NCBI RefSeq assembly: GCF_003955685.1
Contig: NZ_RXHJ01000007.1
Span: 1-64,000 of the forward strand
Length of the DNA stretch: 64,000 bases
Source of the DNA: Corynebacterium hylobatis
GTDB lineage: Bacteria; Actinomycetota; Actinomycetes; Mycobacteriales; Mycobacteriaceae
Direction of reading: 5' to 3'
Positions 52,457 to 61,678 of the stretch are shown here, one piece after another. The notes beneath the pieces were generated by a model. It was given only the letters and a program-made list of their open reading frames with translations, was not told the DNA's origin and did no database searches. Each line of letters starts with the position of its first letter. The first letter of the stretch is position 1. Position numbers and translations under genes: made by a program.

Positions 52457-53545
52457 TCACAGCCAGTTGTTGCGGCGGAACCACCAGAACATCAGCACCA
52501 CCACAAAGATGATGAAGCCGAGGACCATGTAGTAGCCGTAGGGGTGGTGCAGCTCCGGCATGTTGGTGAAGTTCATGCCGTAGATCCCGGCGATCAGCGT
52601 CGGCGCGGCGGCCATACCCACCACCGCGGAGATGGTGCGCATGTCGGTGTTCTGCTGCATGGTGATCTTGGCCACCGAGGCGTCGATAAGCGCCGTCAAC
52701 CGTTCGTCATAACCGGCGATCTGATCCTTGACGGCCATCTCATGGTCGAGAACATCACGGAAGTAGCTGCGCAGCTGCTTGCCCAGGATGTCCCGGTTCT
52801 CCGTGATCAAGGACCGCAGGGCAGGCGCCAGGGGATCGGTGGAATGCCGCATCTCCAGGATCTCGCGTTTGTACATGTAGATCTGCTCGATGTTGAAACG
52901 CGAACCGGGGGTGAAGACCTCCTCCTCAAGCTCATCGACCTCCTGCTCCAGCTGCTCGGCGATGCGGCTGTAGTCATCGACCAGGTGGTCCGCCACCCGC
53001 CAGGCCAGGGCCGCCGGCCCCAGAGCCACCAGCTCCGGGTTATGCTCGACCGCCTCGGACAGTTCCGGCAGCTCAGCACCGTGACGCACCGTGATGATGA
53101 AGTCCGGCCCGATGAGCATCTGCACCTCACCGGTGGTGATGATCTCCCGGGAGTCCCCCACAGAGGCCTCCGCATGGAAATTGACGGAACGCACGACCAT
53201 GAACAACTGGTCATCATAACGCTCCACCTTGGGCCGCTGGTGCGCGGTCACCGCATCCTCCACGATCAGGGGATGGATGCCGAACTCCACCGCCACCCGC
53301 TCCATCTGATGGTCATCCGGCTCCTGCAGCCCCAACCACACGAAACCACTGCCGTGCTCCCGGACCTCCTGCAACGCGGAGCTGACAATGTACTCACCCG
53401 GCAACCGCCGACCGTCCATGAACACCCGACAGTGATCGATGGCCCGTTCCAGCGGCACCCGCACACGCCGGTGCTCCGCCACGGGCCGGGAGTTACCGTT
53501 CCTCCGGACGAGGGGAGGCAGAGCTTTCTCGAAGGGGCTGGGCAC
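52457..53545 (-). CDS. corA: CorA-type magnesium transporter
   Basis: A 362-aa CorA with a cytoplasmic N-terminal funnel domain and two C-terminal helices. The pore motif is YGMNF within AGIYGMNFTNMPEL, followed by helix 2 (YYMVLGFIIFVVVLMFWWF) and a basic tail RRNNWL. The start is GTG 53545, 7 bases after GGAGGAGG; in-frame ATGs up to 53629 lack this. It transports Mg2+ (or Co2+/Ni2+), gated by internal Mg. Confidence 0.93.
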   Translation of the reverse strand: MPSPFEKALPPLVRRNGNSRPVAEHRRVRVPLERAIDHCRVFMDGRRLPGEYIVSSALQEVREHGSGFVWLGLQEPDDHQMERVAVEFGIHPLIVEDAVTAHQRPKVERYDDQLFMVVRSVNFHAEASVGDSREIITTGEVQMLIGPDFIITVRHGAELPELSEAVEHNPELVALGPAALAWRVADHLVDDYSRIAEQLEQEVDELEEEVFTPGSRFNIEQIYMYKREILEMRHSTDPLAPALRSLITENRDILGKQLRSYFRDVLDHEMAVKDQIAGYDERLTALIDASVAKITMQQNTDMRTISAVVGMAAAPTLIAGIYGMNFTNMPELHHPYGYYMVLGFIIFVVVLMFWWFRRNNWL

Positions 53546-53621
53546 CTGGGGGCCTCCTCCAGATCGATCCGGACATGATGGCCCGACCAGCTTAACCCCC
53601 ATCGTTTCTATACTTGAGGCC

Positions 53622-54215
53622 ATGCCCACCTGGAATGACGTAACCTCGCAGAACCCCGACCACTCGGAGAACTACGCCCGCCGCTGGCAGACGATGATCG
53701 AACGCGGCGACGACATCGACGGCGAGGCCCGGCTTATCGACGCCCTCGCACCCCGCACAGCCCGCATCCTCGACGCCGGCTGCGGACAGGGCCGCGTCGG
53801 CGGCTACCTCGCCGCCCGGGGACATGACGTCACCGGCACCGACCTGGACCCGATCCTCATCGGACACGCCCGCAACCTCCACCCCGAAGCCACCTGGCTG
53901 GTCGGGGACCTGAGCACCGATGACATCCCCGCCGGTGACTTCGACCTGGCCGTCTCCGCAGGCAACGTCATGGGCTTCCTCGCCGAGGACGGCCGCCTGC
54001 CCGCCCTGCGTAACATCGCCCGGACACTCAAACCCGGCGGGCGCTTCGTCGTCGGATTCGGCGCCGGCCGCGGCTGGGGCTTCGACGACTTCATGGCCAC
54101 CGCCACCGACGCCGGCCTCGAACCCGAGAACGTCTTCGAATCCTGGGACCTGAAACCCTTCACCGAACGATCCGACTTCCTCGTCGCGATCTTCACCCGA
54201 CCGGCAGGAGAGTAA
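53622..54215 (+). CDS. Class I SAM-dependent methyltransferase
   Basis: A 197-aa methyltransferase. Motif I is RILDAGCGQGRVGGYLAARG near residue 50, motif II TGTDLDPILIGHA, and the acidic loop has WLVGDLSTDDIPAGDFDLAVSAG. The C-terminus is short, suggesting a small-molecule acceptor; identity unknown. ATG 53622 lies 7 bases after a -10 TATACT (53609-53614), thus probably leaderless. It is divergent from corA and followed by an epimerase after 4 bases. Confidence 0.88.
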   Translation: MPTWNDVTSQNPDHSENYARRWQTMIERGDDIDGEARLIDALAPRTARILDAGCGQGRVGGYLAARGHDVTGTDLDPILIGHARNLHPEATWLVGDLSTDDIPAGDFDLAVSAGNVMGFLAEDGRLPALRNIARTLKPGGRFVVGFGAGRGWGFDDFMATATDAGLEPENVFESWDLKPFTERSDFLVAIFTRPAGE

Positions 54216-54219
54216 ACCC

Positions 54220-55119
54220 ATGACACCCACCAGAATCATCATCTCCGGCGCCTCCGGACTGATCGGCTCCGCACTCCGCACCTCCCTGGAGGCCGACGGC
54301 ATCCAGGTCACCTCCCTCGTCCGCCGCCCACCCCGCAACAGCGACGAGGTGTCCTGGGACCCCGGCCGCAGCCCCCTCGACCCGGATGTGCTGGCCGGGG
54401 CCGCTGCCGTGGTCAACCTCAACGGAGCCAGCATCGGCCGCCTCCCCTGGACAACCAAATACCGGGAGATCCTGCGCAGCTCCCGCCTGGGACCCACCCG
54501 CACCCTCGCCGACGCCCTCCGCGAACTGGGGGATGAGGCCCCCATGCTGGTCTCCGCCTCCGCCACCGGCATCTACGGCAACCGGCCCGGCGAAACCCTC
54601 ACCGAAACCAGCCCGGCAGGAGACGGCTTCCTCGCCCGACTGTGCGTCGACTGGGAAACCGAGGCCCTCAAGGCCGGCCCGGACGTCAAGGTGGCCCTGC
54701 TGCGCACCGCCTCCCTCCTGCACCCGGAGGCCGTACTCAAACCCCTGATCCCCCTCACCCGCTTCGGCGTGAGCGGACCACTGGGCGGCGGCCGACAGAT
54801 CTGGCCCTGGTTCTCCCTCGACGATGAAGTCCGGGCCATCCGGCACATCATCGACCACCACATCACCGGCCCCGTCAACCTCGCCGGCCCCACCCCCGCA
54901 AGCGCACAGGCCATCGGCCACCACCTCGCCAAACGCCTGCACCGCCCCTACCTGCTGCCCGCCCCCACATGGGCCCTGCGCCTGGCCATCGGCCGCGAAG
55001 CCGCCAACTCCCTCCTCCTGGCGGATGCCACAGTGGTACCGGAAGTACTCAGCCGAACCGGCTTCCAGTTCACCGCGCAGACCGCCCGCCAGGCCATAGA
55101 CACCGCCCTCCAGCGCTAG
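54220..55119 (+). CDS. TIGR01777-type NAD(P)-dependent epimerase
   Basis: A 299-aa short-chain dehydrogenase-like protein. The Rossmann motif is IIISGASGLIGSALRTSLEADG, and VNLNGASIGRLPWTTKYREIL plus SASATGIYGNRPGETLTET are hallmarks of the TIGR01777/YfcH group. The C-terminal part is the DUF1731-like region (PAPTWALRLAIGREA, then VPEVLSRTGFQF). The reaction is unknown. It is co-transcribed with the methyltransferase and ends 25 bases from the convergent thiD gene. Confidence 0.9.
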   Translation: MTPTRIIISGASGLIGSALRTSLEADGIQVTSLVRRPPRNSDEVSWDPGRSPLDPDVLAGAAAVVNLNGASIGRLPWTTKYREILRSSRLGPTRTLADALRELGDEAPMLVSASATGIYGNRPGETLTETSPAGDGFLARLCVDWETEALKAGPDVKVALLRTASLLHPEAVLKPLIPLTRFGVSGPLGGGRQIWPWFSLDDEVRAIRHIIDHHITGPVNLAGPTPASAQAIGHHLAKRLHRPYLLPAPTWALRLAIGREAANSLLLADATVVPEVLSRTGFQFTAQTARQAIDTALQR

Positions 55120-55144
55120 CCCCCACGCCAGGCGCGCCGGGCTG

Positions 55145-56671
55145 TCACCAGGTGCGGTCGGCCTGGGCGAAGAACTCCCGTTCGTAGATACACGCGTTGA
55201 GGTAGGCGGCCATCGCCTGCTCCCGCTCCTCCGGGGAGGCGGCGGCCAGGGCCCGTTCAGTGCGCGCGATGGCCGCGCGCGCCCCGGCGGTGAACTCCTC
55301 CCCGCCGTAGGTCTCCAGCCACGCCCGATAGGGGTGACCTTCGTGGTTGTCGCGCATCAGCTCGAAGCCGATCTCGGCGTAGAGCCAGAAACACGGCAGC
55401 ACCGCGGCAGCACCGACGGCATAGGGCTCCACGGCGCAGGAGGCGACGAGGAAGTTGGTGTAGGCCAGGGTGACGGGGGAGGGGGCGGTGACGGTGATGT
55501 CCTGGGACCCTAACCAGTCCCGGTGCAGCTGCGCCTCTCCCTCGAGCACCTCGCGGGCGCTTTCCGCCCAGCCGATCTGGCCCTCCTGGTCCGGCGCCCC
55601 GGCAGAGAGCAGCGCCAGGGCCCGGGAGTAGCGGTTGAGGTACTGGGCGTCCTGGTCGAGGTAGAAGGCGAAGTCCCGCTGACGCAGCGTGCCCTCACGC
55701 AGCTCCCGGATGAAGGCCAGGTCCATGATCTCCGCCCAGACCTGCCCCGTGGCCTCCCACATGGCGCGGGTGTGCGGGCCGGCAGGTGCCAGATGCGGGA
55801 CCGGTGCCGGGATCGTGGGCAGCTCACCGCTCAGGTGCGGCCACGGGGTGGCATCGGCCGCTGCCGTCAGGCGGTGGGTGCGGTGGAAGTGGTCCACCGG
55901 TCCGTGCCCACCGCCGACCTCGAGGCCGTCGGCGTGGCGGATCGCCTCGTGCAGCCAACGGGTCGACCACTCCAGGGCGTGGGCCACCGGCTCACCCGCG
56001 GCCAGACGGGTGGCCAGCGCCGCAGACAGCGAGCAGCCGGTGCCGTGGGTGTTCTTCGTGTCCACCCGACGGGTGGGCACGTGGTGGACAGCGCCGTCGG
56101 GATGCACGACGGCATTGTCGGCTGCGGCGCCGGTCAGGTGCCCGCCCTTGACAATGACCACCGTCTCCGTTTCCGCCGCCAGGCCCGTGGCCTGGGTGAT
56201 CGCCTCGTCGAGATCGACGGCCATCTCCGTGTCGCAGAGCACCGCCAGCTCCCGCAGGTTCGGGGTGATCACATCCACCCGGCGCGCCAGTTCCCGTACC
56301 GCGGCCTCGGCGTCCGGCTCCAGCAGCCGGTCTCCGGAGCTGGCGACCATCACCGGGTCCAGCACCACCTGGCCCACCTCCCGGGCGGCCAGCGCCTCGG
56401 TGACGACGGCGACGGTGGCGGCGTCGCCGAGCATGCCGATCTTCACCGCATCCACCGTGACATCGTCGAAGACGGCGGCCAGCTGCTCACGGAGGAAGTC
56501 ATGGGGCGGGGTGTGCACAGAGCGCACCCCATGGGTGTTCTGGGCGACCAGGGCCGTGACCGCCGCCATACCGAAACCCCCGGCCGCGGCGATGGACTTC
56601 AGGTCCGCCTGGATGCCTGCACCTCCCGTCGGGTCGGTGCCGGCGATGGACAGAACGCGTGGTTGAGTCAC
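55145..56671 (-). CDS. thiD: Fused phosphomethylpyrimidine kinase ThiD and thiaminase II-like TenA
   Basis: A 508-aa fusion for thiamine synthesis and salvage. Residues ~1-265 are ThiD (SIAGTDPTGGAGIQADLKSI, then DAVKIGML and the NTHGTGCSLSAALATRL anion-hole motif). Residues ~300-508 are TenA (REGTLRQRDFAFYLDQDAQYL and SCAVEPYAVGAAAVLPCFWLY with the catalytic-type Cys). ThiD phosphorylates HMP/HMP-P; TenA salvages the pyrimidine from degraded thiamine. The start is GTG 56671, whose SD (GGAGGG) lies at the end of a TPP riboswitch. A longer reading to 56812 just crosses the riboswitch. Confidence 0.93.
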   Translation of the reverse strand: MTQPRVLSIAGTDPTGGAGIQADLKSIAAAGGFGMAAVTALVAQNTHGVRSVHTPPHDFLREQLAAVFDDVTVDAVKIGMLGDAATVAVVTEALAAREVGQVVLDPVMVASSGDRLLEPDAEAAVRELARRVDVITPNLRELAVLCDTEMAVDLDEAITQATGLAAETETVVIVKGGHLTGAAADNAVVHPDGAVHHVPTRRVDTKNTHGTGCSLSAALATRLAAGEPVAHALEWSTRWLHEAIRHADGLEVGGGHGPVDHFHRTHRLTAAADATPWPHLSGELPTIPAPVPHLAPAGPHTRAMWEATGQVWAEIMDLAFIRELREGTLRQRDFAFYLDQDAQYLNRYSRALALLSAGAPDQEGQIGWAESAREVLEGEAQLHRDWLGSQDITVTAPSPVTLAYTNFLVASCAVEPYAVGAAAVLPCFWLYAEIGFELMRDNHEGHPYRAWLETYGGEEFTAGARAAIARTERALAAASPEEREQAMAAYLNACIYEREFFAQADRTW

Positions 56672-56677
56672 GACAAT

Positions 56678-56758
56678 CCCTCCGCTAGTTCTAGCTAGAT
56701 CAGGTTCGATGGGTGTGTTCTCAGCACAGCCCTGTAAGCCGTGCACCCCAATGTCGTG
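56678..56758 (-). promoter_or_regulatory. TPP (thiamine pyrophosphate) riboswitch
   Basis: On the minus strand the THI-box signatures are clear: GGGGTGCACGG at the 5' side, CTGAGA followed by ACACACCC, then GAACCTGATCTAG and CTAGCGGAGGG at the 3' end. The closing stem includes the ribosome site of thiD-tenA, 6 bases before its GTG, so TPP binding would hide it and stop translation. Boundaries are approximate. Confidence 0.93.
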
Positions 56759-56825
56759 GACGAGCCTATCAGGCACCAGCGGGGCCTCCTCCCACCCCGG
56801 CACAGGCATCAATTTCCGCAGGACG

Positions 56826-56862
56826 AAAAAGGGCCCGGCAGGAAAATTCTCCTGCCGGGCCC
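56826..56862 (-). terminator. Terminator after ndh
   Basis: GGGCCCGGCAGGA (56831-56843) and TCCTGCCGGGCCC (56850-56862) form a perfect 13-bp stem with a 6-base loop; on the minus strand it is followed by TTTTT. It ends the ndh transcript about 20 bases after its stop. Confidence 0.92.
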
Positions 56863-56883
56863 TGGAATGCGCGTGGGTGACTG

Positions 56884-58305
56884 TCAGCGCAGCTGCTTTT
56901 TACCGGTGAATTTGGTGGTGTCCCGCAGCTCGATCGGGGTGTCGCCCTCGATCTCGGAGGTGAACTCCTGGAGCTTCATCAGTGCGGTGCGCGAGTGCAG
57001 CTGCTGGCGGGTGGTGGCCAGGTTGTAGCGCTTCGGCGCGACGCTGTTGAGGCCCCAGTTGAGCATGGAGATCATGCGGTTACGGAAGCCGACGAGGAAG
57101 AGCACGTGCACGGCCAGCCACAGCATCCAGCCGATGAAGCCGGTGACCTCGACCTTGCCCATCTTCACCACGGCGCTGAATCGGGAGACGATGGCCATGG
57201 AACCCTTGTCGAAGTACTCGAAGGGCTCGCGCTGCTCGACGGTGCTGCGTCCGGAGAGCTCATCGGAGATCAGCTCGGATGCGTACTGGCCACCCTGGAT
57301 GGCGACCTGGGCCACGCCCGGCAGGTTCTGGTAGTTCATCATGTCGCCGACGACGAAGACATTCTTGTGCTTGCCCACGGTCAGGTCGTCGTTGACGAGG
57401 ACACGCCCGGCGCGGTCGACCTCGGCACCGGACTGCTCAGCCACGAGCTGGCCCAGCGGGGAGGCTGCCACACCGGCGGACCAGATCTTGGTGAAGGTGT
57501 CGATGGTCGTCTCGGTGTTGTCGACGGTGCTCCTGTAGGTGACGGAGTTCTCGTCGACGTCGGTGACCATGGCGTTGAGGCGGACGTCCACACCCAGTTT
57601 CTCCAGCTGGCGCTGGGCGTTACGCCCCAGGCGCTTGCCGAAGGGCGGCAGCACCTGCGGGGCGCCGTCCAGCAGGATGATCTTCGCGGCGGCCGGGGAG
57701 AAGTTGGAGTACTCGCCGGTCAGGGTGCGGTGGGAGAGCTCGGCCAGCTGGCCGGCCAGCTCCACACCGGTGGGGCCGGCGCCGACGATGACGAAGGTGA
57801 GGAGGCGCTCCCGCTGCGCCGGGTCCTTGGCCAGTTCGGCGCGCTCGAAGGCACCGATGACGCGGGCCCGGATCTCCAGGGCATCATCGATCGTCTTCAT
57901 GCCCGGGGCGTACTGGGCAAAGTGGTCGTTGCCGAAATAGGACTGGGAGGCGCCTGCGGCGACGATGAGGGAGTCGTATTCGAAGGTGCGGGTATAGGTA
58001 CCCAGGGAGGTGGTGACCACCTGCTTCTCCAGGTTGATGTCGGTGACCTCCCCCTTGACCACGTTGGCGTTCTCCTGTCCCTTGAGCACCTGGCGGGTCG
58101 AGGGGGCGATCTCGCCGGAGGAGAGGATGCCGGTGGCCACCTGGTAGAGCAGCGGCTGGAACAGGTGATGGTTCGTCCGGTCGATGATGGTGACATCGAC
58201 GTCGGCGTTCTTCAGGTCCTGGGCGGCGAAGAGGCCGCCGAATCCGGACCCGATGATGACCACATGGTGGCGGCCGCCTTCAGGACGGGAGGGGGTGTTC
58301 GTCAT
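56884..58305 (-). CDS. ndh: Type II NADH dehydrogenase
   Basis: A 473-aa non-proton-pumping NADH:menaquinone oxidoreductase at the inner membrane face. FAD motif VVIIGSGFGGLFAAQDLKN, NADH motif FVIVGAGPTGVELAGQLAEL, and the conserved FVVGDMMNYQNLPGVAQVA. A C-terminal hydrophobic helix (MLWLAVHVLFLVGFRNR) serves for membrane attachment. In Corynebacterium it is the main NADH dehydrogenase. It is divergent from the ufaA-like gene, as in C. glutamicum. Confidence 0.95.
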   Translation of the reverse strand: MTNTPSRPEGGRHHVVIIGSGFGGLFAAQDLKNADVDVTIIDRTNHHLFQPLLYQVATGILSSGEIAPSTRQVLKGQENANVVKGEVTDINLEKQVVTTSLGTYTRTFEYDSLIVAAGASQSYFGNDHFAQYAPGMKTIDDALEIRARVIGAFERAELAKDPAQRERLLTFVIVGAGPTGVELAGQLAELSHRTLTGEYSNFSPAAAKIILLDGAPQVLPPFGKRLGRNAQRQLEKLGVDVRLNAMVTDVDENSVTYRSTVDNTETTIDTFTKIWSAGVAASPLGQLVAEQSGAEVDRAGRVLVNDDLTVGKHKNVFVVGDMMNYQNLPGVAQVAIQGGQYASELISDELSGRSTVEQREPFEYFDKGSMAIVSRFSAVVKMGKVEVTGFIGWMLWLAVHVLFLVGFRNRMISMLNWGLNSVAPKRYNLATTRQQLHSRTALMKLQEFTSEIEGDTPIELRDTTKFTGKKQLR

Positions 58306-58476
58306 TGAAGATCAGTTCCTCATCTACTAGCGGGAAGCAACGGCACCCATCGTATCCCGTTCACGGGTGTCAACGGGACCGGGGAGCCGGGAAATCCGTG
58401 GCTAACCCCGATTCCGGACATCGGAATGGTGGGGCATTCGTGTTTCGGGGCACGGCGGGGGTTAGGATCGTCGGTT

Positions 58477-59781
58477 GTGAGGCATCCCCATCTGGCGGCC
58501 ATCGACGCCGCGGCGTGGCCCGGTCTGGCTGACGTCCCGACCGGACGGCTCATCAGCATGCGCGCCCGCGTGGCGGAGGCCGCCTTCGCCCGGGCCTGCG
58601 TGCAGGCCGGACTGGACCCGGATCCGGCCGGGAAAGCCGACCTCGTCGTTGAATACGACACCCTCTTCCACCGCCTGGCGGTCTCCGGCTGGCTGGGGCT
58701 GGCGGAGGGCTACATGGCCGGGGAATGGCATTCGGAGCGTCTCACGGATGTCCTTGAGGCCTTCATCCGCGTCGGATACCGGCCCCGTCCGGGCAGACCC
58801 GGCAAGGTCCTGTCCGTCGGGAGCTACGGCGGGGGAGAGCTGCCCACCGAACTGGTCCGTCTGAGTTCCGGTGACGGACTGAGCGCTTTCGCCGGGGTTT
58901 TCGCCTCCGGGGTGCCCACGACGGTGCGTACCGCTGTGTCCAGCCACGTCCCGGGCCATGCCCGCGACCGCGGCCGGGCCACCTACTTCGTGGACATGAC
59001 GACGTTCTCCGCGCCCGTGGACGTGGACCGGGACGATCTCGGCGATGCGCAGGAACGCACCGTCATGCGGCTTCTCGACGCCGCGCGGGTCACCGGCGGC
59101 ACCCATCTCCTGGAGTACCCGGGTTCCGGCGGCGCGGTCGCGATTGCTGCGGCGCACCGGCGGGCGACCGTGGATACGCTCACCGCAGACCCGGAGCATG
59201 CCCGGGCGGTCGGGGAGCAGCTCATGCTCGCGGGTGTCGACGCCTCGGTGCACACCGCCGTCATCGAACGTCCGGTGCCCGGTCCGCGGGACTGGCGGGG
59301 CAGCTACGACGCGATCGTGTCGGTGGAACGCCTCGAGGCCCTCGATGAACGCGACCGGGTGCCCTATATCCGAGCCCTGGACCGGCTGCTGACCATCGGC
59401 GGTTTCATCTCGATGCAGTCGGCGGTGGCCACCGAGACCATGACCCCCACCGCCCGGGCCGCCCTCGATCCACTGCGGGCCTATGTCTGGCCGGGGCTGG
59501 ATCATCCGACGGTCACGGACATCCATAAGCTGGTCGACCGCGAATCAGGCCTGCGCATCATCGGGGAGACCTATCTGGGCAGCCACCAGCAGCGTTCCCT
59601 GGCGATGCAGCGCTCGCTTTTCGACGGACAGATGCGCGAGGCCGCCGCCGCCGGCTTCGACATCGCTTTCCGACGCCTGTGGAGCTACCAGTTCTCCCTC
59701 CGCGAGGCCCTGTACCGTCTCGGCATGCTCGACACCGTCCAGTTCACGCTCACCCACCGCGACCGGCGGGGACGCCGGTGA
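58477..59781 (+). CDS. ufaA: Cyclopropane-fatty-acid synthase homologue, UfaA-like, with degenerate SAM motif
   Basis: A 434-aa protein in the CFA-synthase family by position (next to ndh, as in C. glutamicum ufaA) and by the stretches YDAIVSVERLEALDE, GGFISMQSAVA and RRLWSYQFSLREALYRLGMLDTVQ. The SAM-binding motif I, usually LDIGCGWGG, reads LLEYPGSGGAVAIAAA, so normal catalysis is doubtful. The N-terminal domain has LAEGYMAGEWHSERLTDVLEAF, typical of the family. GTG 58477 is 8 bases after a -10 TAGGAT; upstream in-frame codons are less likely. Confidence 0.82.
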   Translation: MRHPHLAAIDAAAWPGLADVPTGRLISMRARVAEAAFARACVQAGLDPDPAGKADLVVEYDTLFHRLAVSGWLGLAEGYMAGEWHSERLTDVLEAFIRVGYRPRPGRPGKVLSVGSYGGGELPTELVRLSSGDGLSAFAGVFASGVPTTVRTAVSSHVPGHARDRGRATYFVDMTTFSAPVDVDRDDLGDAQERTVMRLLDAARVTGGTHLLEYPGSGGAVAIAAAHRRATVDTLTADPEHARAVGEQLMLAGVDASVHTAVIERPVPGPRDWRGSYDAIVSVERLEALDERDRVPYIRALDRLLTIGGFISMQSAVATETMTPTARAALDPLRAYVWPGLDHPTVTDIHKLVDRESGLRIIGETYLGSHQQRSLAMQRSLFDGQMREAAAAGFDIAFRRLWSYQFSLREALYRLGMLDTVQFTLTHRDRRGRR

Positions 59782-59826
59782 CTGTCTGGCCCTCGGGTCC
59801 TGGTGGCGCACTACACGCCCTGAGTA

Positions 59827-60206
59827 CTAGTTCGGGGCGATGTTGAACATCCAGATCCTGCCGAAACGGTCGGTGAGCTGACCGAAGGTCGCCTCCCACG
59901 GGGAGCGCTCCAGGGGCATGTCGATGGTGCCACCCTCGGCGAGCTGTTCCCAGTGCTCCCGGATCTGCTCCGCCTAGGCGGGTCCCCCGGTGATCGCCAG
60001 GGGAGTATCCTGCCCCTTCTGCGGCGCGTCCCCGCCCGGGACGTCCGCGGCGAAGAGCACCTTGCGGTCGTTGATGATCAGCTCGGCGTGCATGACCTTG
60101 TCGCCAGCTCGCGGCCGAAGATCCGCTGGTAGGTCTCCATGGCCTCCCGGGCGGTGCCGGGGAAACGTCGGTAGGGGGTGATGTCTGCGGTGCTGGAGTT
60201 CGTCAT
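59827..60206 (-). pseudogene. Broken PhnB/VOC-family gene
   Basis: On the minus strand the start ATG 60206 gives MTNSSTADITPYRRFPGTAR and AMETYQRIFGRELAT, a PhnB/VOC domain start. Near 60100 the frame shifts, and the domain continues in another frame as GDKVMHAELIINDRKVLFA. That frame then meets TAG at 59974 before continuing AEQIREHWEQLAEGGTI and ending GRIWMFNIAPN. One frameshift and one in-frame stop remove function. VOC proteins of this kind are usually small metal-free relatives of glyoxalase. Confidence 0.85.
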
Positions 60207-60260
60207 GGTCCCGAGTCTGGGCCGCCCGAACAGGGACTGCGGTCCGGACCACAGGGGTAG

Positions 60261-60276
60261 TGTGGCATATAACACA
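60261..60276. promoter_or_regulatory. GlxR (CRP)-like operator
   Basis: TGTGGCATATAACACA matches the C. glutamicum GlxR consensus TGTGANNTANNTCACA at 10 of 12 fixed positions. It lies 36 bases before the ATG of the FAD reductase and overlaps a possible -10 (TATAAC). Assignment is by pattern only. Confidence 0.5.
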
Positions 60277-60311
60277 CAAGAACCCGATTCTTTGAGGACG
60301 GTGCAGTCAGC

Positions 60312-61547
60312 ATGTCGAACCCCATCGAAGTGAAAGCAACTCTCCAACCCGCCTATGACCACATCATCGTCGGCGGGGGTGTGGCCGCCGACAAGGCCGC
60401 GCGGGCGATCCGGGAGGTGGCCCCGGACGCCTCCGTGCTGATCATCTCGGATATCAGCGATGGCCCGCTCTACCGGCCCGGCCTGTCCAAGGACCTGTGG
60501 CTCAAACCCAATGCGGAGCTGGACAGCATCGACCTGGCAACGAAGGAGAACACCGGTGCCGAGCTTCTGCTGGGGACGCGGGTGACCGCCCTCGACCCGA
60601 AGGGGCACACCGTGACCACCGCCGACGGGCAGCAGGTCGGCTACGGGAAGCTGCTGCTGGCCACCGGCGCCTCCGCCCGGCACATCGGCACCCCGGACGA
60701 TGAGCGCATCGTCTACTACCGCAACGCCGATGACTACCGCCACCTGCGCTCCATGGTCTCCGAGGGCACCCGCGTCGCCATCGTCGGCGGCGGTTACATC
60801 GCCTCCGAGATGGCCGCCGGGCTGGCAGCCGTGGGCGCCGACGTCAGCGTCCACTTCCCGGGCAAACGCATCCTGGAGCAGATGTTCCCCGACTCGATCA
60901 CCGGGCACCTGTCCAAGCTCTACGAATCGAAGGGGGTCAGCCTCAACGGCGACTTCTTCCTCGACTCGCTGTCCGCCGGGGAAAAGCTCGTGCTGAAGTC
61001 CACGTCCGGGGACGAGGTGGTCGCCGACGTCGTCGTCCTCGGCCTGGGCGCGGCCCCCAACATTCAGCTCGCCGAGGAAGCCGGCCTGACCCTCGAGATG
61101 GGCGGCGTGCTCGTCGACGAGACTCTGGCCACCAGCGCCCCCGACATCTACGCCGCCGGCGATATCGCCACCTACGATGACCCCATCCTCGGTCGCCGCC
61201 GCGTCGAACACATGGCCATGGCGGAGCGCTCCGGCGACACCGCCGGGCGCACCATGGCCGGCGAACGCACCGAATACCGCTACACCCCGCTGTTCTGGTC
61301 CGATCTCTTCGACGACGGCTACGAGGCCGTCGGGGAGACCCGCACCAACCACCGCGTCGAGGAGCACTGGAACGACGAGCACACCGCCGCCGTCCTCTAC
61401 TACCTCGACGACAACGACGTCGTACGCGGCGTCCTGCTGTGGAACACCTGGGACAGCGTTCCGAAAGCCCGCGAAGTCATGGCCGCTTCCAAGGAAGGCA
61501 AGCTGGCTGCCTCCGAGCTGGCCGGTCAGATCACCCCGGGAGGCTGA
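60312..61547 (+). CDS. FAD/NAD(P)-dependent ferredoxin-reductase-like oxidoreductase
   Basis: A 411-aa flavoprotein of the pyridine-nucleotide-disulfide family. FAD site YDHIIVGGGVAADKAARAIRE; NAD(P) site RVAIVGGGYIASEMAAGLAAVGADV; second FAD site IYAAGDIATYDDP. The PLYRPGLSK segment recalls rhodocoxin/putidaredoxin reductases, and the C-terminus resembles the AIF-C-type dimer domain. There is no CxxC disulphide, so it is not a disulphide reductase. It probably reduces a ferredoxin; none is adjacent. A GlxR-like site is upstream. Confidence 0.88.
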   Translation: MSNPIEVKATLQPAYDHIIVGGGVAADKAARAIREVAPDASVLIISDISDGPLYRPGLSKDLWLKPNAELDSIDLATKENTGAELLLGTRVTALDPKGHTVTTADGQQVGYGKLLLATGASARHIGTPDDERIVYYRNADDYRHLRSMVSEGTRVAIVGGGYIASEMAAGLAAVGADVSVHFPGKRILEQMFPDSITGHLSKLYESKGVSLNGDFFLDSLSAGEKLVLKSTSGDEVVADVVVLGLGAAPNIQLAEEAGLTLEMGGVLVDETLATSAPDIYAAGDIATYDDPILGRRRVEHMAMAERSGDTAGRTMAGERTEYRYTPLFWSDLFDDGYEAVGETRTNHRVEEHWNDEHTAAVLYYLDDNDVVRGVLLWNTWDSVPKAREVMAASKEGKLAASELAGQITPGG

Positions 61548-61678
61548 GGGAAGGGGCAGAACCCCACCGCGCCGGGGATTAAATCCCATCAGGTGGGAAA
61601 TTCATGAAATGGGATCGGGTCTCGGGCCGAGGATTCAGGAGACCCATGTCCACCAGGTGGGAAAGCTTGCTAAGAATA

